A stretch of 64,000 nucleotides of DNA from Bacteroidales bacterium (GTDB taxonomy: Bacteria; Bacteroidota; Bacteroidia; Bacteroidales; F082): NCBI GenBank assembly GCA_017537965.1, contig JAFYJV010000020.1:1-64000 (forward strand), written 5' to 3'. The translations under genes were made by a program, and so were the position numbers. Numbering within the stretch: position 1 is the first letter of the stretch; each line of letters starts with the position of its first letter. Shown piece after piece: positions 61,062 to 64,000 of this stretch. The notes beneath the pieces were generated by a model. It saw nothing but the letters and a program-made list of their open reading frames with translations. It did not search any database and was not told where the DNA came from.

Positions 61062-63194
61062 TTATTCCACAATGGTCATCTCATCCACCAGATGCCTGGC
61101 ACCGGCGAACTTATCCATGATAAAGAGCACATAACGGATATCCACCGAGATGTTGCGGCAGATGGCGGAATCGTAGATCAAATCGCTCATGGTGCCTTCC
61201 CAGCAGCGGTCGAAGTTCAGGCCCAGCAGCTGGCCGTCGGCGTTGAGGATTGGGCTGCCCGAGTTGCCTCCCGTGGTATGCACACTGGCAGTGAAAGCCA
61301 CATGCATGGTGCCGTCCTTGTCGGCATAACGCCCATAATCCTTGTTGTTGTAAAGCTCCTTCAACCGAGGCTCTACCACGTAGTCGTAGATGTCGGGGTT
61401 CTCCTTCTCCATGATGCCGTCCAAAGTGGTGAAATGACGGTAGTTCTTGCCGTCCTGGGGCTTGAAGCCCTCCACCTTGCCGTAGGTCACGCGCAAGGTA
61501 AAGTTGGCGTCAGGCGAGAAGCGTTTCTCGGGTTCCATCTGCATCTGTCCCTTCATGTAAAGACGCTGCAAGCGGTCGATTTCCTTGTTGATGGGCCCCA
61601 TCTTCGGGTTGACCTCCTCGCGATAAAAACCGATCATGCTCTGATAGGCCTGAAGGGCGGGATCTTTCTGTAACTTCTTGAGCTTGTTAGGCTTGAAGTG
61701 ATCCAAGAAATCATTGACTTGCTCCTCTGAGGCAAATATCGACTTCTTGAAAAGCTGCTCCACGTAGGCGTCAACATCCTTGATCTCGTTCAGGAAAGAG
61801 GGCCGGAAGTCGGCAGGTTGGTTCTCCAGGTATTCGCTCAGCATGGTCCTGGCCACCTCCTCGTCAATGGGTTGGTAATAGTCCTTGAAAAATGCCTGCG
61901 TTGCCTTCCGTAAAGAAGCAATCATCTTGTCAACGTCCTCTTGTGGGGTGTCGGCGGTGACCTGCGACAACTTGTTGAAATTGCCCGCAAAGTCAATGAT
62001 TTCGATGTTCAATCCGGCATTGCTCAGATAGGTGTATGCCACACGGTAAGGTTCCAGCTCCTTGTATTTCTCCTCGAACTGTTGCAGCAGATTAAAATAA
62101 AATGAACGTTGGAATGTGACATAGCACCATTTTTCAAAAGCCTCTTCGTAATAGCGTTTCTTCTCTACCCCATGGAAATGGTTGATGCCCTCGGTGACAC
62201 CCATCCACTTCTTCCAGCCGTTGCCCAATCCAGCGTGTTTCGAGGCATATTGGATACGCACCTTCTTGTCTTGCTCCTGATACTTGTTATAGATATCCAG
62301 AATCTCTCCGCGAAGCCTTACTGCGATGGGATCGATCACGTTGGCTTCCTGATCGACGGCCACGGCAGGCAGGTACTCGTTGGTGCGGGCGGGATAACCG
62401 AACACAAAGGCAAAATCGCCTTCCTCGGCGCCTTTTAGTGAGATGTCCAGATGTTTGGCTGGCTTATATGGAACGTTGTCAACGCTATAGTTGGCCGGAT
62501 GACCGTCTTTGTCGGCATATACGCGAAACACACTGAAATCGCCCGTATGGCGCGGCCAAACCCAGTTGTCGGTGTCGCCACCGAACTTGCCTATGTTGCT
62601 CGGGGGACAGCCCACCAGTCGCACGTCGGTAAACACCTCGTTGAGCAAAAGATAGTACTCGTTCCCTAGGAAGAAAGGCTTGATGGAGACTTTATACTTG
62701 GTGGACTTTTCCATCTCGGCGACGATCTCCTTGATGCTTTGGTCGATGGTGGCTTGACGCTTTTCTTCCGACATCTCGTCGGTGACGTGCTGCAACACCT
62801 GCTTGGTGACGTCGCGCATCTCACGGAGAATGGTGACGCTCAAGCCTGGACAAGGCAGCTCCTGCGAACGGTCCATGGCCCAAAAGCCGTCGGTGAGGTA
62901 GTCGTGCTCCACGGAGCTATGTTTTTGGATCCAGTCATAACCGCAGTGATGGTTGGTGAGCAACAGACCGTAATCGCTGACAATCTCGCCCGTACAGCCG
63001 CCGCCAAACAGCACAATGGCATCTTTCAAACTGCTGTGGTTGATGCTATAAATGTCATCGGCAGTGATGCGCATACCCATCTCTTGCATCTCTTTCTCGT
63101 TGTACTGAAGCAACATCGGGATCCACATGCCCTCGCCGGCAAAAGCCATCATCGAGGTAATCAAAAAAACAATTAATAGGTGTAACTTTTTCAT
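61062..63194 (-). CDS. dpp11: S46 family dipeptidyl peptidase, DPP11-like
   Basis: A 710-residue periplasmic serine exopeptidase that releases dipeptides from peptide N-termini, feeding amino-acid catabolism. Signal peptide residues 1-19. The catalytic His is His83 in TNHHCGYDW, the Asp lies in the DNWVWPRHTGDFSVF region, and Ser645 lies in GGNSGSP. Eighteen residues after the Ser sits Arg663 in GLNFDRCWEG. In Porphyromonas DPP11 the residue at the same spacing (Ser655/Arg673) is Arg and selects Asp/Glu at P1, whereas DPP7 has Gly. This copy should therefore prefer acidic residues. The symbol is by homology. Its promoter lies just upstream. Confidence 0.93.
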   Translation of the reverse strand: MKKLHLLIVFLITSMMAFAGEGMWIPMLLQYNEKEMQEMGMRITADDIYSINHSSLKDAIVLFGGGCTGEIVSDYGLLLTNHHCGYDWIQKHSSVEHDYLTDGFWAMDRSQELPCPGLSVTILREMRDVTKQVLQHVTDEMSEEKRQATIDQSIKEIVAEMEKSTKYKVSIKPFFLGNEYYLLLNEVFTDVRLVGCPPSNIGKFGGDTDNWVWPRHTGDFSVFRVYADKDGHPANYSVDNVPYKPAKHLDISLKGAEEGDFAFVFGYPARTNEYLPAVAVDQEANVIDPIAVRLRGEILDIYNKYQEQDKKVRIQYASKHAGLGNGWKKWMGVTEGINHFHGVEKKRYYEEAFEKWCYVTFQRSFYFNLLQQFEEKYKELEPYRVAYTYLSNAGLNIEIIDFAGNFNKLSQVTADTPQEDVDKMIASLRKATQAFFKDYYQPIDEEVARTMLSEYLENQPADFRPSFLNEIKDVDAYVEQLFKKSIFASEEQVNDFLDHFKPNKLKKLQKDPALQAYQSMIGFYREEVNPKMGPINKEIDRLQRLYMKGQMQMEPEKRFSPDANFTLRVTYGKVEGFKPQDGKNYRHFTTLDGIMEKENPDIYDYVVEPRLKELYNNKDYGRYADKDGTMHVAFTASVHTTGGNSGSPILNADGQLLGLNFDRCWEGTMSDLIYDSAICRNISVDIRYVLFIMDKFAGARHLVDEMTIVE

Positions 63195-63221
63195 TTCTTA
63201 AGCGTTTTATCGTTGTGGTTA

Positions 63222-63229
63222 CAAAAATA
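63222..63229 (-). promoter_or_regulatory. -7 promoter element for the S46 peptidase
   Basis: The minus strand reads TATTTTTG, 28 bases before the start at 63194. Confidence 0.55.
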
Positions 63230-63251
63230 AGTAGATTTTTTTCATTTTTTC

Positions 63252-63281
63252 TTGACACAATCAAAAAAACATGTACTTTTG
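63252..63281 (+). promoter_or_regulatory. promoter of the ABC transporter ATPase gene
   Basis: TTGACA (63252-63257) and TACTTTTG (63274-63281) are spaced with 19 bases between TTG and TAnnTTTG, an excellent match to the Bacteroidota consensus, 39 bases before the ATG. Confidence 0.7.
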
Positions 63282-63319
63282 CAGTGTTTTAGTAAACTAA
63301 TACACCAAACAACTAACGG

Positions 63320-64000
63320 ATGATACGGTTAGAAAACATCAACAAGACCTACTTCGGAGCCCAGCCGTTACATGTGTTGAAGGGCATCAACCTCAACGTG
63401 GAAGACGGCGAGATGGTGAGCATCATGGGGGCTTCGGGGTCGGGAAAATCGACCTTGCTCAACATCCTTGGCATCCTCGACAACTACGATACCGGCGACT
63501 ATTACCTTAATGATAAATTGGTGAAGGACCTCACCGAAAACCAAGCGGCTGACATGCGCAACCGGATGATCGGCTTCATCTTCCAGTCGTTCAACCTCAT
63601 CCCTTTCAAGACGGCGATGGAGAATGTGGCCTTGCCGCTTTATTACCAAAATGTGAACCGCAAGAAGCGCAACCAGCTCGCCATGGAATATCTTGAACGC
63701 TTTGGCTTGAAGGAATGGGCCGACCACTACCCCAACGAGCTCTCCGGAGGACAGAAGCAACGTGTCTCCATGGCTCGCGCCCTGGTGACCCAACCCAAGA
63801 TCATCCTCGCCGACGAGCCTACCGGCGCCTTGGACAGCAAGACTTCCGCCGAGGTGATGCAGATCCTTCGCGAAGTGAACCAGACAGGCATCACCATGGT
63901 CATCGTTACACATGAACGGGGCATCGCACTCCGCACCAACAAGATCATCCACCTGAAAGACGGCGTCATCGAAAACATCGAGACCAACAACCCTGACCAA
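63320..64000 (+). CDS. ABC transporter ATP-binding protein (MacB/LolD type), 3' end cut by the window
   Basis: At least 227 residues of an ABC ATPase that would power a MacB/LolD-type inner-membrane exporter or lipoprotein-release system. Walker A is GASGSGKS (residues 37-44), the signature is LSGGQKQR (near 141), and Walker B is ILADEPTGALDS (near 161). The Q-loop FIFQSFNLIP and the H-loop VTHE are also present. The start ATG is set by MIRLENINKTY and lies 39 bases after a strong promoter. No stop codon occurs before the window ends, so only the last few residues and the partner permease genes are missing. Confidence 0.95.
   Translation, partial: MIRLENINKTYFGAQPLHVLKGINLNVEDGEMVSIMGASGSGKSTLLNILGILDNYDTGDYYLNDKLVKDLTENQAADMRNRMIGFIFQSFNLIPFKTAMENVALPLYYQNVNRKKRNQLAMEYLERFGLKEWADHYPNELSGGQKQRVSMARALVTQPKIILADEPTGALDSKTSAEVMQILREVNQTGITMVIVTHERGIALRTNKIIHLKDGVIENIETNNPDQ

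Overview
The window is chromosomal DNA from a member of the phylum Bacteroidota, most likely order Bacteroidales. Three things point there. Many genes are preceded by the phylum's -7 promoter element TAnnTTTG, sometimes with TTG 19-20 bases upstream. Several secreted proteins end in type IX secretion (T9SS) sorting domains. The gene content is typical of the order: an S46 dipeptidyl peptidase, a C10 peptidase, two GH92 glycosidases, a Pif1-like helicase with a C-terminal HTH, an EFR1 ferredoxin and a TIGR02172-like kinase. I cannot name a genus.

Layout. 0-10.2 kb is housekeeping: a GH92 glycosidase, a small unknown gene, a tRNA-like RNA with its own promoter and terminator, yraN, metG, a DUF937 protein, and a potassium-uptake operon (trkA, trkH) with a cation-diffusion transporter. 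10.2-13.2 kb holds a lipoprotein and a scar where a 5'-truncated ATPase remnant abuts a 5'-truncated T9SS cargo gene. 13.2-17.4 kb is a five-gene operon joining a RelA/SpoT-type synthetase, an HD hydrolase, a small-molecule kinase-like protein, an RsbU/SpoIIE phosphatase fused to an RsbW-like kinase domain, and a STAS protein. 17.4-21.1 kb encodes two secreted peptidases (S8 and C10). 21.3-25.5 kb has an AbrB-like regulator, an acyltransferase, a second TrkH, an AlkD-like DNA repair protein and a GNAT enzyme. 25.4-35.9 kb is a surface-protein cluster that includes a 2063-residue InlB-B-repeat protein. 36-46.5 kb is mixed metabolism, repair and proteolysis. 60-64 kb has small membrane proteins, a DPP11-like S46 peptidase and the start of an ABC transporter ATPase.

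The most notable region is 46.4-59.5 kb, an AT-rich defence island on the minus strand. Seven genes (58527 to 47170) are packed with 4- or 14-base overlaps or gaps under 10 bases. They encode an amino (N4/N6) DNA methyltransferase, a protein with two separate GHKL ATPase modules (MORC/HSP90-like at the N-terminus, histidine-kinase-like at the C-terminus), a receiver-domain protein with the complete phospho-acceptor residue set, two C5-cytosine methyltransferases, a McrB-like AAA+ motor and a LlaJI/McrC-like nuclease. A Vsr repair endonuclease follows. The last four genes match the known LlaJI restriction system. The first three look like an added sensing or control module, and I regard the combination as the best candidate for an undescribed system.

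A second theme is repeats inserted in frame inside genes. A 28-bp perfect palindrome occurs twice in the T9SS cargo fragment, a GC-rich inverted repeat sits in a HAD phosphatase, and an AG-rich direct repeat sits in Vsr. In each case the element is translated without breaking the reading frame.
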